Shown: in pieces, positions 1 through 7,748 of the stretch
Numbering within the stretch: position 1 is the first letter of the stretch
Layout of the letters: every line of letters begins with the position of its first letter
NCBI GenBank assembly: GCA_044375975.1
Contig: JBILLQ010000069.1
Coordinates: 1 to 18,457, forward strand
Reading direction: 5' to 3'
Length of the DNA stretch: 18,457 bases
From: UBA5018 sp044375975
Lineage (GTDB): Bacteria; Cyanobacteriota; Cyanobacteriia; PCC-6307; Cyanobiaceae
Program-made: the position numbers and the translations under genes
Notes under the pieces: generated by a model
Told to the model about the DNA's origin: nothing
Database searches by the model: none
What the model saw: only the letters and a program-made list of their open reading frames with translations

Positions 1-1
1 T

Positions 2-577
2 TCCTCGGGAGTCAGAAAAACTCGAAGCCTCGCGCTCATAAGGACCTCTCAATACGGAAATAAATCCTATGATACATCAAAATTGTCGACGGCCCAACCT
101 CGAAAAATTTTTGCCAACCTACTTACAATTCTCCCCTCTTATATGAATTATAAAGATGAGGCCAATCCTCGGGTTGCTCTCTTGATTGGCTGGATTCCAT
201 TTGTCGTGCAGCTGGCCAGTCCCAGTGCCACCCTGTCCTTGGCATTATTATCTCTAAATCGTAGCCAGGAAAATTGGGTTCGTTATCGCAGTTCGGCAGA
301 GGCCTTGGAAAGAGAAAAGCTGCTTTACCTCACTCGTACAACGAATACCTATGCGTCAGACCAGGCATTCCAAAACTTTGTTCTCCAAGCGGAGGCAATT
401 ATGCAGGAAGAACGCACTCAGTGGACCCAGCAAATGCAGGAGCCTAAAGCAGGTGAAAAGATTGATAATTCTGTCAATCTAGGGCCAATGGTGGCGGCCA
501 TTACCCCTGGCTCTTCTGATTCAATGTCTGGGATGCAGGCTATGACAGTCTCTTCTCCATCTCCTCCGTCCAGGTAG
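2..577 (+). CDS. DUF4231 (SLATT-like) two-TM membrane protein, 5' end outside window
   Basis: The frame is open from base 2 to the TAG at 575-577, so the gene most likely starts left of the window; the first internal start, TTG at 83, is probably not the real one. The diagnostic part is the stretch ENWVRYRSSAEALEREK followed by LLYLTR, a Tyr, and a downstream IMQEERTQW helix, which matches the C-terminal half of DUF4231 (tryptophan, YR, AE.L..E, F.....E...W). A hydrophobic segment before it (around VALLIGWIPFVVQLA) fits the paired TM helices. DUF4231 proteins are small inner-membrane proteins of unknown activity; related SLATT domains are proposed pore-forming effectors in nucleotide-signalling conflict systems. 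The last ~45 residues are Ser/Pro/Met-rich and probably disordered. The gene is A+T-richer than the men block. Decay upstream of the window cannot be excluded. Confidence 0.65.
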   Translation, partial: SSGVRKTRSLALIRTSQYGNKSYDTSKLSTAQPRKIFANLLTILPSYMNYKDEANPRVALLIGWIPFVVQLASPSATLSLALLSLNRSQENWVRYRSSAEALEREKLLYLTRTTNTYASDQAFQNFVLQAEAIMQEERTQWTQQMQEPKAGEKIDNSVNLGPMVAAITPGSSDSMSGMQAMTVSSPSPPSR

Positions 578-589
578 CCCTCTTCCGCC

Positions 590-865
590 ATGGCACCCCT
601 GGAGGCTGCGAGAGTCCCATCAGCCGAATCTGCCCGAGGGCAGGGTTCGCCAGAGCAGGCTGAATTGCCGATTGGCGAAAATCTTTCCCACGACCTGAGT
701 GGCACACAAGCAAGCAATAACCAGGCAGAACTTAATGGAGGCTTCTTCGCATCTATGGCCGGAAAAGACAGTGAAGATCAGATCTCCTCAGTGCTGCAGC
801 CATCTATTCAGCCCATTCAGTCTCTTAATGAATGGTGCACAAGATTACAAAGATTCCTTTTCTAA
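590..865 (+). CDS. Doubtful small hypothetical protein, 91 aa
   Basis: This ATG-started frame begins 12 bases after the DUF4231 stop and ends in TAA. The peptide is rich in Ser, Glu, Gln, Ala and Pro, with no membrane segment and no motif I recognise; it looks disordered. It lies in a different frame from the DUF4231 tail, whose last residues have similar composition, so it could be a frameshifted continuation of that gene rather than a separate one. No Shine-Dalgarno sequence is visible before the ATG. I cannot exclude a chance ORF. Confidence 0.25.
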   Translation: MAPLEAARVPSAESARGQGSPEQAELPIGENLSHDLSGTQASNNQAELNGGFFASMAGKDSEDQISSVLQPSIQPIQSLNEWCTRLQRFLF

Positions 866-952
866 TTGCTGCGCGATGCTAGCGGGATATTGGCTTGGAA
901 TTGAAGGCGCTAACGAGTGTAATTCTAGGCGGGAAATTTTGGCAGCAGTGCT

Positions 953-1108
953 ATGATTAAATCACGGCAGGAAGCCCTCGGGTGTTTTGGCTTGGTTAGT
1001 GATTTTATTGATGATGCTACGGTCGAGTTGGTAAAATCTGAGATAGACGCAGCCAGGCCTGTGGCTGTTTGTTGGTTATGTTATGGGCCATTTGGTCAGC
1101 CCGACTGA
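953..1108 (+). CDS. Doubtful 51-aa ORF in an otherwise empty 309-base stretch
   Basis: The ATG at 953 opens a 51-codon frame ending in TGA at 1106-1108. The peptide begins MIKSRQEALGCFGLVSDFID and continues with a helical, acidic-basic pattern and a Cys-containing tail (VCWLCYGPFG). I recognise no family. The rest of the gap (866-952 and 1109-1174) shows no gene, RNA or repeat that I can support. It is listed because it is the only plausible coding frame between the DUF4231 region and the convergent DAC-like gene. Confidence 0.2.
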   Translation: MIKSRQEALGCFGLVSDFIDDATVELVKSEIDAARPVAVCWLCYGPFGQPD

Positions 1109-1174
1109 GATCAGGGGATTATTCTAGGTAGTTTTGACTGGGATCTGCGCCAAATGCCGATAACACTTTAGTTC

Positions 1175-2428
1175 CTACATGGTGAGTTTTAGCAGCCTCT
1201 TGCCATGGGTGTTGTCATTGCTGAAGATCGTGACGCCTCCATCTTGCGAGACTACAATTCCCAGGGATCCATTGACTGCGGCAACTGCTCTGGCCATCGA
1301 TCTGTGCCTATTTCCATAGGTTCCGAGATGTTCAATCCATTCTCGGGGTAATTCCTGCATGGCAGCAACAATACTTGCGCCAAAAGCTAGTATCTCGAAA
1401 TCATGGGTCAAGACAGTTGCGCCATCTGCCTCGGTTAGATACGCGCATTCTTCGCTGGTAAGATCTAGATTTGTAAGAGCATCTCGGAATAAAGGATGCA
1501 CGATATCCCTTGCCCATTGTTGTATATTTGCTTGCCAGTGGGCGTCCAAATCGGATGTAATCCTCTTTCCCTTTAGGCCTAGAGATAGAAGTCCTTGAAG
1601 TGATAATGCCCTGGAAAGCCAATGCGTCACTCGTTTGTCTGGCTCTTTAAACCATCTTCCGCCTTCAAATAAGTCTGCATAGCTTTCTAAGTTTGGCAGA
1701 AGTATAAATCCTCCGCCGTGGCCCTTGTTTCTTATTTTTCTGGCAATTCCTTCTATAAAGCCCGCGAAGAGCCTGGGGGAATAGTTGTTTACGGATTCGG
1801 CGAGCTCTCCCTGGTGATTCCTCCATTGCATTGCGTCAAGCGGCACAACTTCTCCTATGCCAAGACGCAGGCATGGCCCAAGCTGAGTTGGGGAGAGGGC
1901 TCTACTTGGTAAGCTTGATTGAATTTGTAGTTGTTCAATACTGCTGGTGTTTATGTGATGAATGCTGCCCCTGTTGTACACCGCTTTAAGTTTGCCTATT
2001 TCCAGGGAAATTACGCCGGGGTTTTCCGCCTCTATGACGATGGTAAGTTGGTTTACTGTTGATAGCCGCAGTTCTGGCACAGGCCTGGGGGCGATTCCAA
2101 TAATCTCAAGGCAAGAAGTGCTGGAATTAGAAGTGTCAACTACAAGGCAGTTCTTGCGCGGATCGAGAGCAATGCCAAGGGAATGTAAATGTCTTGAATC
2201 TAGAGGCATATGGCTTGCAAAGCGTGCTATGGGTCCGGATTTAATAGTGTCATTCTCAAGTAGCAGGGCAAATCTGAGCAGTCGGCCTTCGTTTATTTCA
2301 AGACTTGCATGCATTGCCCTTTCGAGAATCGGCGGTAGCATCTCACGCCTTCTCTCATCAACTGAATTTAACAGCGTAGGACTAAGCAAGGGATCTGCTA
2401 GTAGCACTTGTGGTGATAGTCCAGTCAT
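1175..2428 (-). CDS. DAC/DisA_N-like nucleotide-sensor protein (DACNV type), 417 aa
   Basis: The C-terminal ~180 residues carry the hallmarks of the diadenylate cyclase (DisA_N) fold: DGA at residues 335-337 inside TEADGATVLTHDFEILAFGA, then GNRHRS at 372-377, then a VVSQDGGVTIF strand at 392-402. Canonical c-di-AMP synthases have DGA and GTRHR; here Thr is Asn. The N-terminal ~240 residues are a separate globular region with an ASLEINEGR motif near 41-49 and a HGGGFILLP strand at 237-245. This arrangement matches what domain databases call probable sensor domain DACNV, a DAC variant predicted to sense or bind a nucleotide rather than make c-di-AMP; I cannot tell from sequence which it does. 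No TM segment or signal peptide is seen, so it should be cytosolic. The ATG at 2428 is the only good start; the frame closes 36 bases further upstream. The gene is complete, A+T-rich and convergent with the DUF4231 region. Confidence 0.7.
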   Translation of the reverse strand: MTGLSPQVLLADPLLSPTLLNSVDERRREMLPPILERAMHASLEINEGRLLRFALLLENDTIKSGPIARFASHMPLDSRHLHSLGIALDPRKNCLVVDTSNSSTSCLEIIGIAPRPVPELRLSTVNQLTIVIEAENPGVISLEIGKLKAVYNRGSIHHINTSSIEQLQIQSSLPSRALSPTQLGPCLRLGIGEVVPLDAMQWRNHQGELAESVNNYSPRLFAGFIEGIARKIRNKGHGGGFILLPNLESYADLFEGGRWFKEPDKRVTHWLSRALSLQGLLSLGLKGKRITSDLDAHWQANIQQWARDIVHPLFRDALTNLDLTSEECAYLTEADGATVLTHDFEILAFGASIVAAMQELPREWIEHLGTYGNRHRSMARAVAAVNGSLGIVVSQDGGVTIFSNDNTHGKRLLKLTM

Positions 2429-3456
2429 GGGCAGGCCGGGGTTGCGCGGAAATAGGGTATTGCTTTATCTCGCATTGCTCAAAATCACCGAATATCCCTA
2501 GTTGTTGAAAGGTCTAGATCTTCGAAGGATCAAGGCTGTCTAATGGTAAAGTTGGTCAACTGCAATAGATGTCTGACTAGCTGACAGGGATAGGCGGTGG
2601 ACGGCGGTGCTAGAGAGGCTCTGAAAAATTGCCAATTTGGCGACCCTACCACCCGGTAACTTTTGCGGCATCAGGCTTGAATTAGTCGTGGGTCGAGTTT
2701 TCCAGCGCTTTCTTGATCATTAATTGGAAAGGTCATTGGAAAAGGCTGCGGCTCATAGTGTGTAGCCAAATTCATGGCTGGCTAGTAAATTAGTGACAGA
2801 TAAATAAGTGATTGATCGACGGGTGAATTGGCAATGGCTGATGGGTGACTCGTGTAATTAGGCGGGTAAAAGGATGGCTTTTATGGAATGCCCTGCCAGT
2901 GATCAATCAATGGCGCCGTGGGGAGTCTGGTTATTCCAGCTGGGACTGCGCAGGTCCTCATGTTTGCCATTCCTTCCCTCCGCTGAAATCTTAAGCATGC
3001 GAGCTCAGTTTACAGCATCAAGATCATGCCTTGCCCCAACTTGCTCCGTATTGCACATATGCATCGCATCCGCATCTCGCCGGTTGATTAGACTTGGGCC
3101 GGCAATAATTTTGGCTAGCATTATAGTTTGGCTGCTGGGCTCCTGTTCGGATGTTGTGCTCCTGGCTGAATGCGGGGTGCCTAGTTGGAGGCTGGCTGTC
3201 TCTTGCCTGGGAGCCGGCTGCTCCCATCTGTGTCTCCTGTCGGCGCGGGTAATGGCATAGTCGATGTGGGGGAGGAGTGCAAGCCGCGGAGGTGGCTGCC
3301 GCTGGCTGTGTTGGCCCAGCCCGTGATTGTTTGGAGCGCCCCGTCTGGACGGACGAGTTCATGCCTTAACTTCAGCATTTCTCTTCGGGGCGCTTGCGGA
3401 GTTTCAGTAGATCAATTCTGCTTGGCAGTGGTCGGCCGCATTGAGACTTCGAGGGT
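2429..3456. other. About 1 kb with no convincing gene
   Basis: Several open frames exist on both strands (for example plus 2874-3260 and minus 3024-3362), but they overlap each other, carry no recognisable motif, have scattered Cys/Trp/Ser composition typical of chance translation, and lack ribosome binding sites. No tRNA, rRNA or long repeat was recognised. The stretch lies between the DAC-like gene and the broken HEPN gene and probably represents decayed accessory DNA. The promoter of the DAC-like gene must lie in its first part, just above 2428, but I could not pick out a clear -10/-35 pair. Confidence 0.4.
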
Positions 3457-4286
3457 TTAGGCGAGTATTTTGGGCGGCGTGAGTGTGGAACACCTGGTTA
3501 GCTTTTCCGCAAAGAGAGTTGCTTGTTGTTGCTTTTGGGCATCGGTGAATTCCAGGGGCTGGCTTGGGTCAATGGCAGTGTTGGCCCCTTCGCGGCTTTT
3601 TATGACATAAAAATCGATCTAGACTCCATAGATCCGAACTAATTCTTGAAGGCCCTGAATACTGGGCAGCTGAGGTTGATCCTGCCTCAAGTCTGCATTA
3701 ACAAGTGCCGCTAGCTCATCAACACTGCGTTTTGACTTTGCGGGGTTGATCTTCTAGGAGTTAACAGCGAGCCCGCGGCAAAGCGATCTCGCTTCCTCGG
3801 CGCATCAACAACAGGCAGGTCTGACAGCCATTCGTGATGAGCGACCAGGATGAGTACAAGTTGGGTGGCAGCCTTGATTTGTGCCGGGTCACTTGTTTTA
3901 AATCCGTGAACAAGCCTGTGACGCAATGGCTCAATTTTCACCAGTGCCTTCCAAGCTTTTTCCGATTTGTTTGGCCAGTGATGAGGATCTTTAAATTCAA
4001 GCCCTGTTATTGTAGGCGCGGCCGCCTCCATGATGCTTATCTTCTTTTTCGCTAATACCTTGTCAGCATCTTTGAGCTTTCAGCCCTTGTGATGCATCAA
4101 AACTCTTATGAATCGCGTACGCAAAGCCTCCTGTGCAACCCAGCTACTCAGAAAGGCTGGCGTGGTGTATTTGTTCCAATTCAACGCATTGGAGTATAGT
4201 GACTGTGATTCGCTCAATAGATTTTGAATACTCAATAGATTTTGAATGGTACGAGGATTCGCGGGTGTAATAAATACGGGCTGTAA
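3457..4286 (-). pseudogene. Broken HEPN-domain-like gene, minus strand
   Basis: Read from high to low coordinates, one frame runs from just after a TAG at 4287-4289 to a TAG at 3711-3713, interrupted by one TGA at 4080-4082 that sits where a Trp would be expected (HHKG-stop-KLKDAD). The first part contains TPAFLSSWVAQEALRTRFIR; the second contains DPHHWPNKSEKAWKAL and then PLRHRLVHG, a match to the HEPN signature R-X4-6-H in its R.R.VHG form. HEPN proteins are typically RNases or nucleotide-modified partners in toxin-antitoxin and defence systems. After a frame change near 3755, a second frame (3753 down to TAA at 3457-3459) reads protein-like (SKRSVDELAALVNADLRQ, then LPSIQGLQELVRIYGV, then IDFYVIKSREGANTAIDP) with an internal TAG at 3619-3621. 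It may be the C-terminus of the same protein or a second gene. Two in-frame stops plus a frame change indicate loss of function unless they are sequencing errors. Confidence 0.55.
4213..4248. repeat. 18-bp tandem duplication, two copies, inside the HEPN remnant
   Basis: The unit CTCAATAGATTTTGAATA occurs at 4213-4230 and again at 4231-4248 with one mismatch in the last base. Because 18 is a multiple of three, the minus-strand HEPN-like frame is kept, giving SIQNLL twice. Confidence 0.85.
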
Positions 4287-4438
4287 CTATGGCAATGTAT
4301 TGGCTTCAATCGTGATGAGGCGTAACGATTCTTGATGAGATTTCGGCTGCCTCCGAGCTTATCATTTGCCGATTCCGTAAGCCTTCATCTGCCATTCCTT
4401 CCCTTTCCGTGAGCCACTGGCGCGGCGCCCGGGGGTAT

Positions 4439-5647
4439 TCAACCGGCTAATCCAGCCAGCCAGGCCCGCCATTGGCCCCGCCGCCACTTGCCGCTGCTGG
4501 TGGTAGCCAGGGCGGGGCAATTGCACCAGCGTCGCGGCCGTTCCGCCGCCGGCCAGGTTTGGGTGATTTTTTGTAGGGCGGCGATCAGGGCGTCGGCGTC
4601 GGCGCCGGCCTGGGCTCGCACCAGGGCTACCAGTATTTGGCCCCATTCGGGGTGTGGTTCTGCTAGCAATAGCACCGCCGCCAGGGGTAGCTGGGCGGCG
4701 GCCAGTTGCAGGCGCTGCTCCAGCTGCTCGGGAAACACCGTTTCGCCGCCGCTGTTGATCGCCCCGTCCAGCCGGCCGCTGATCTCCAGGCCCTCCGGCT
4801 GCAGCCGCCCGGCGTCACCGCTGCGCCACCAGCCAGCTGCCGTGGTGGGCAGCGGCACCAGGCCCCCCTCCCCCAGCCAGCCGGGGCTGAGCCGGGGCGT
4901 GCGCACCTCCACCGCACCGCTAGCTGCATCCAGCCTCAGCTGCACATCGGCCAGGGGCGGGCCGCAGCCCTGGCGGCCGGCCAGGAACTGATCCGGGGCC
5001 AGGGCGCAGACCATCGCCGCCGTCTCGGTGGCCCCGTAACAGGGCGCCAGGCGCAGCCGCAGCTGGCGGGCTCTGCTGGCCAGCTGCGGCGGCAGCGCCG
5101 CGCCCCCCACCCAGATCACCGCCATCTGCCGCAACCAGGCGATGCCCTCCGGCGCCGCCATCAGCCTTTGCAGTTGGGTGGGCACCAGGGCGATCAGCGG
5201 CTGTTGTTGTTGGGGCAGCACCACGGCCGCCGCCAGGGCCCGGGGGTCGCGCATCAGCTCAGGCGGCAGGCGCAGCTCGGCGCAGCCCCACTGTTCAGCC
5301 CGCACCGCCGGCATCAAGCCGCTCACGTGGTGCTGGGGCAATGGATTGAGATGCAGGCATCTGGCCGGCTCCAGCCCCTGCGCCACCAGCCACTGGCCGC
5401 TGGCCGCCGCGGAGGCCTCCAGGTGGCTCCATGGCTGCAGACACCAGCGCCGCCCGCCCGTACTGCCGCCACTGCCGATCACCAACCCCGGCCCCGCTGG
5501 CAACAGCGCCGGCGGCGGCAGGGGCGGCGGTGACTCGCCCGGCCCGGCCAGCACCAGCCAGCGGCCGCTGGCCCTGGCTTGCTGCCATTCCTGCTGCCAA
5601 TCCTCCTGGCAATCCTTCTGCCAACCCTTTGCCCGTGGCCCCAGCAT
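4439..5647 (-). CDS. menE: o-succinylbenzoate--CoA ligase (MenE)
   Basis: This is an acyl-adenylate-forming enzyme that activates 2-succinylbenzoate to its CoA thioester in phylloquinone synthesis. ANL-superfamily motifs are present in order: the nucleotide loop GSGGSTGGRRW at residues 58-68, YGATETAAMV near 200, the ribose-binding SGDAGRL near 275, SGRLDGAINSGGETVFPEQL near 290-310, and the C-terminal catalytic Lys in SSGKWRR (K387). At 402 residues it is shorter than many MenE proteins, mainly at the N-terminus, which begins close to the P-loop; compact forms fit picocyanobacteria. The ATG at 5647 overlaps the menC stop as TGATG, so translation is probably coupled. It is the last gene of the menA-menC-menE run, and its 3' end marks the boundary with the A+T-rich island. 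Dense open frames on the opposite strand are shadows caused by high G+C. Confidence 0.9.
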   Translation of the reverse strand: MLGPRAKGWQKDCQEDWQQEWQQARASGRWLVLAGPGESPPPLPPPALLPAGPGLVIGSGGSTGGRRWCLQPWSHLEASAAASGQWLVAQGLEPARCLHLNPLPQHHVSGLMPAVRAEQWGCAELRLPPELMRDPRALAAAVVLPQQQQPLIALVPTQLQRLMAAPEGIAWLRQMAVIWVGGAALPPQLASRARQLRLRLAPCYGATETAAMVCALAPDQFLAGRQGCGPPLADVQLRLDAASGAVEVRTPRLSPGWLGEGGLVPLPTTAAGWWRSGDAGRLQPEGLEISGRLDGAINSGGETVFPEQLEQRLQLAAAQLPLAAVLLLAEPHPEWGQILVALVRAQAGADADALIAALQKITQTWPAAERPRRWCNCPALATTSSGKWRRGQWRAWLAGLAG

Positions 5648-6750
5648 CAGCGGTTATCTCCCCCAGGCTGGGCCGTCTCCCACACCTGCCAGGGGTCGGC
5701 GGCAAACAGGGCCCCAGGGGGCTGCCAGCCGCTCGCCAAGCCCGGCGCAGCCGGGGTGGGGCCAAGCATTTGCAGGGCCGCCAGGTGATGCAGCCAGCGG
5801 CGGCCGATGCCGGTCTCAAAGCCGGTGCTGAGCATCAGCCTGGGCTGGCCGGCCGCCAGGGCCGCCAGCAGCGGCCTTGGGTCCCCCTCCTGGGAAGGCC
5901 GCCTCACCTGCCAGCCGGGCCAGCTATGGCGCAGTTGTGGCCGCTGCTGCAGCGATTCATCCAGCGCCACCGGCAGCCTGGCCGCCAGGGCCTCCAGGCC
6001 GGCCTGGTCGTGGCTGGCCAGTGGTTGCTCCAGCCACTGCAGCCGCGCTTCGCCGGCCAAGCGCTCGGCCCATCCCCAGGCGGTGGCCAGCGACCAGCCG
6101 CCATTGGCATCCAGCCGCAGGCGCGCATTCGCCGGCAGTTGCTTCAGCAGCAGCTCAAGCAATGCCCGCTCCTGGCCATCGGCGGCGGCGGCCACCTTCC
6201 ATTTGACGCTCAAGGGGTTGACGCTTAAAGGGTTGACGCTCAGGGGGCCGCTGGCCCGATCGGCGCGGTGCAGCAGCTGCTCCAGAGCGGGCAGCATCGC
6301 CTCGCCGGCCGGCAACAGCTCCGCCCCGGGCGGTGCAGGCCTCCAGCGCTGCCCGGGGGCGCTGGCGCCAGGGGCTGGAGCTGGCGCCCCCTCACCACCC
6401 ACCAGCCCATCGGCCTCCGCCAGGGCCGCGCCCAGGGCAAAGCCCAGGCTGGGGGGGCAGGCGGGCCCTGCCAGGTAGGCCTCCAGCACTTCCCGGGGTT
6501 GCTCTTCCCCCAGTTCAGCGATGGCGGTGGCCAGCTCCGGCAGGGCAGCCAGGGTCGACGCCGTTTCCAGCTGCGGGGCCGGCCTTGCCTCCAGCTGCAG
6601 CGGTGCCGCTTCCCCCCAGCCCTGCTGCCCTCGCTCGTTGCGCAGCCGCAACAGCCAGCCGCGTTTTGCTCGCACCACTCCGGCTGCGGTGACCAGGGGG
6701 CGGCCCAGCTCAAAGGCGAAGCTCCGCCATGCCAGCCGCACCATGGCCAT
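5647..6750 (-). CDS. menC: o-succinylbenzoate synthase (MenC), enolase superfamily
   Basis: The enzyme dehydrates SHCHC to o-succinylbenzoate. Enolase-superfamily features in order are the KWK motif (catalytic Lys of the first barrel strand) after residue ~180, the Asp metal ligand in RLDANGGWS, the Glu ligand in WLEQPL, and the third acidic ligand in VALDES. The second catalytic Lys is expected in a V.KP segment; here the matching segment reads QVRRPSQEGDP, so Lys appears to be Arg. Directly before KWK the protein has a threefold PLSVN repeat. At 367 residues it is somewhat longer than typical (about 320), partly through the repeat and an Ala/Pro/Gly-rich stretch (GEGAPAPAPGASAPG). The start, ATG at 6750, lies 3 bases after the menA stop, and its stop overlaps the menE start. 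MVRL, two codons later, is an alternative start. Confidence 0.88.
   Translation of the reverse strand: MAMVRLAWRSFAFELGRPLVTAAGVVRAKRGWLLRLRNERGQQGWGEAAPLQLEARPAPQLETASTLAALPELATAIAELGEEQPREVLEAYLAGPACPPSLGFALGAALAEADGLVGGEGAPAPAPGASAPGQRWRPAPPGAELLPAGEAMLPALEQLLHRADRASGPLSVNPLSVNPLSVKWKVAAAADGQERALLELLLKQLPANARLRLDANGGWSLATAWGWAERLAGEARLQWLEQPLASHDQAGLEALAARLPVALDESLQQRPQLRHSWPGWQVRRPSQEGDPRPLLAALAAGQPRLMLSTGFETGIGRRWLHHLAALQMLGPTPAAPGLASGWQPPGALFAADPWQVWETAQPGGDNR
6203..6247. repeat. 15-bp tandem repeat x3 inside menC
   Basis: Units on the plus strand start TTGACGCT at 6203, 6218 and 6233 (TTGACGCTCAAGGGG, TTGACGCTTAAAGGG, TTGACGCTCAGGGGG). They encode PLSVN, PLSVN, PLSV on the minus strand, immediately N-terminal of the catalytic KWK motif. 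Confidence 0.92.
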
Positions 6751-6753
6751 CGC

Positions 6754-7737
6754 CTAGAACCAGCGATCCAACGCCAGCCCCAGGGCCAGCCCCAGGCCGT
6801 TGAGCGTCTGGAAGCGCAGGGCGAGAAATTTGCTGCCGGCGATCAGTTCAGGTTGCCGGTGGTGGCTCTGGAGCAGGCCAATCAGGGCCCGGGCCGGCGG
6901 CAGCCCCAGGGCCCCCAGTAGCGCCGTCAGCGGCCAATGGCCCGTCAACACCGGCGCCCACTCAAAGGCCAGGGCCAGGGCCACAAACCAGGGCACCAGC
7001 GCCGCCGCGCCCGCCGTGCCCAGCTGCACCACCGGCGAGCGCTTGCCATTGGCGGCGTCCTCCTCCACCTGGTGGAAGTGGGAGCAGAACAGCACCAGGG
7101 CCGTGGCCAGGGCCGGGCCGCTGCCGAGGATCAGGGCGCTGCGCCAGGGAATCGCCGCCGCCGTAGCTGTAGCCACCGCCGTAGCCGCCGGTGGGGCCAG
7201 GGCCAGCAGGCCCGCCGCCGTGGCCAGCGGCCCGAAGGCCAGCCAGCAGAGCGGTTCCCCCAGGCCCCGGTAGCCGAGCCGGAAGGGCGGACCCTGGTAG
7301 ATGTAACCGAGGCCGCAGCAGGCCAGCACCAGCCAGAGCACGGCGAGGCTGCTGCCCAGGGCCACCAGGGCCATCAGCGCCAGGCCCAGCAGCAGGCACA
7401 GCTGCGCCAGCCAGGCCACCCGATCGCGCCGGCCCGTGAGGTTCACCAACGAATGGGGCTTGCCCTGGGCGTCGACGCCGGTATCGGCATCAAAGACATC
7501 ATTGGCCAGGTTCTCCCAGGCCAGCAGCAGCACCGCCGCCGCCAGGAACAGCAGCAGTCGATACCAGCTCAGCGGTTCGCCCTGGCCAAAGCGCCAGCCG
7601 GCCGCCAGCAGCACCGGCATCACCGCCACCGAGTACATCGGCCACTTGATCGCCGCCAGCCACAGGTGGCGTCTGGCGTAACGGCTTGCGACGACCTCGG
7701 GCTCTGTAAGGGGCGCCGGCACCGGCGATCGCTGCAA
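6754..7737 (-). CDS. menA: 2-carboxy-1,4-naphthoquinone phytyltransferase (MenA)
   Basis: This UbiA-superfamily integral membrane prenyltransferase attaches the phytyl chain to the naphthoate ring in phylloquinone synthesis. The first Asp-rich motif is NLANDVFDADTGVD at residues 76-89; the second lies in FHQVEEDAANGKRSPVV around 216-232. About eight or nine hydrophobic segments are visible, and the N-terminal LWLAAIKWPMYSVAVMPV is typical of cyanobacterial MenA. The predicted start at 7737 is a TTG; a GTG at codon 6 (7720-7722) is an alternative, and family similarity only begins near residue 23, so the exact start is uncertain. It is the first gene of the menA-menC-menE operon, and its start faces menF across 11 bases. 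Confidence 0.92.
   Translation of the reverse strand: MQRSPVPAPLTEPEVVASRYARRHLWLAAIKWPMYSVAVMPVLLAAGWRFGQGEPLSWYRLLLFLAAAVLLLAWENLANDVFDADTGVDAQGKPHSLVNLTGRRDRVAWLAQLCLLLGLALMALVALGSSLAVLWLVLACCGLGYIYQGPPFRLGYRGLGEPLCWLAFGPLATAAGLLALAPPAATAVATATAAAIPWRSALILGSGPALATALVLFCSHFHQVEEDAANGKRSPVVQLGTAGAAALVPWFVALALAFEWAPVLTGHWPLTALLGALGLPPARALIGLLQSHHRQPELIAGSKFLALRFQTLNGLGLALGLALDRWF
7725..7732. repeat. HIP1 octamer GCGATCGC
   Basis: A perfect copy of the highly iterated palindrome common in many cyanobacterial genomes. It lies within the first codons of menA, just before the menA/menF divergent starts. Its role is unknown; it supports a cyanobacterial origin. Confidence 0.7.
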
Positions 7738-7748
7738 GGCCCATACAT

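Noticed and set aside
2874..3362. Plus-strand 128-aa and minus-strand 112-aa ORFs
   Set aside because: They overlap on opposite strands, show no motifs or ribosome sites, and have chance-like Cys/Ser/Arg composition.
4195..4270. Plus-strand peptide SIDFEYSIDFEWYED as part of a toxin gene
   Set aside because: The frame is short and is antisense to the better-supported HEPN-like frame; the repeat makes all frames look regular.
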